From Yamagishiella unicocca (lineage: Eukaryota; Chlorophyta; Chlorophyceae; Chlamydomonadales; Volvocaceae): a stretch of 64,000 bases of DNA. Below are positions 63,978 through 64,000 of the stretch, one piece after another. The translations under genes were made by a program, and so were the position numbers. Numbering within the stretch: the first letter of the stretch is position 1; each line of letters opens with the position of its first letter. Below the pieces are notes generated by a model. It searched no databases. It was not told where the DNA came from and worked only from the letters and a program-made list of their open reading frames with translations. The stretch covers positions 1 through 64,000 of the forward strand of contig BDSL01000187.1 of the NCBI GenBank assembly GCA_003116995.1, in the 5' to 3' direction.

Positions 63978-64000
63978 GTCGCGCCCCGCGCGCCCGCCGC

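Overview
The window looks like nuclear DNA of a volvocine green alga (Chlamydomonas or a close relative). Reasons: genes are split by many short introns with GT..AG borders, coding codons end mostly in C or G, polyadenylation signals are TGTAA, and the recognisable families are typical of this group (gametolysin-type M11 metalloprotease, F-type lectin, WSC, fasciclin/FAS1, LINE and tyrosine-recombinase retroelements). It is not bacterial or organellar. Most of the long open frames are not genes.

Region 1 (about 0.7-9.2 kb, + strand) is one large multi-exon gene for a secreted or cell-wall protein: M11 (gametolysin) protease, two F-type lectin domains, an EGF-like module, two WSC domains and a FAS1 domain. 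From 3121 to 8211 the exon phases join cleanly and allow the protein to be read domain by domain. It carries one in-frame TAG in the second lectin domain, and the middle of its FAS1 domain is missing exactly where the repeat array begins.

Region 2 (8668-60638) is a head-to-tail array of long, near-identical segments that I call P, Q and Z, all on the same strand: P1-Q1, P2-Q2-Z1, P3-(unique block U)-Z2, P4-Q3. P starts inside the FAS1 domain of the region 1 gene, so every full P copy carries its last exons. P also holds a minus-strand LINE reverse-transcriptase fragment, a FAS1-like frame and a set of well-bordered exons of an unrecognised gene. Q holds a tandem minisatellite, a minus-strand cysteine-rich frame, LINE C-terminal pieces and a long hairpin. 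Z holds a decayed gag plus tyrosine-recombinase element and an intron-bearing tRNA-Leu(CAG). The copies differ by clean internal deletions, local tandem expansions and frameshifts, so the array can be read as a deletion and decay series.

Region 3 (U, 44301-49133) is single-copy DNA inside the array. It has a multi-exon gene of unknown function with a (TTER)11 repeat and two frameshifts, and a second proline-rich gene with a C12 run that breaks its frame.

Region 4 (60639-64000) is single-copy flank. It has a minus-strand gene with a polyglutamine tract whose 3' end points at the array border, then about 1.6 kb without a convincing gene. Splice positions are read by eye and coordinates of exon ends can be off by a few bases.
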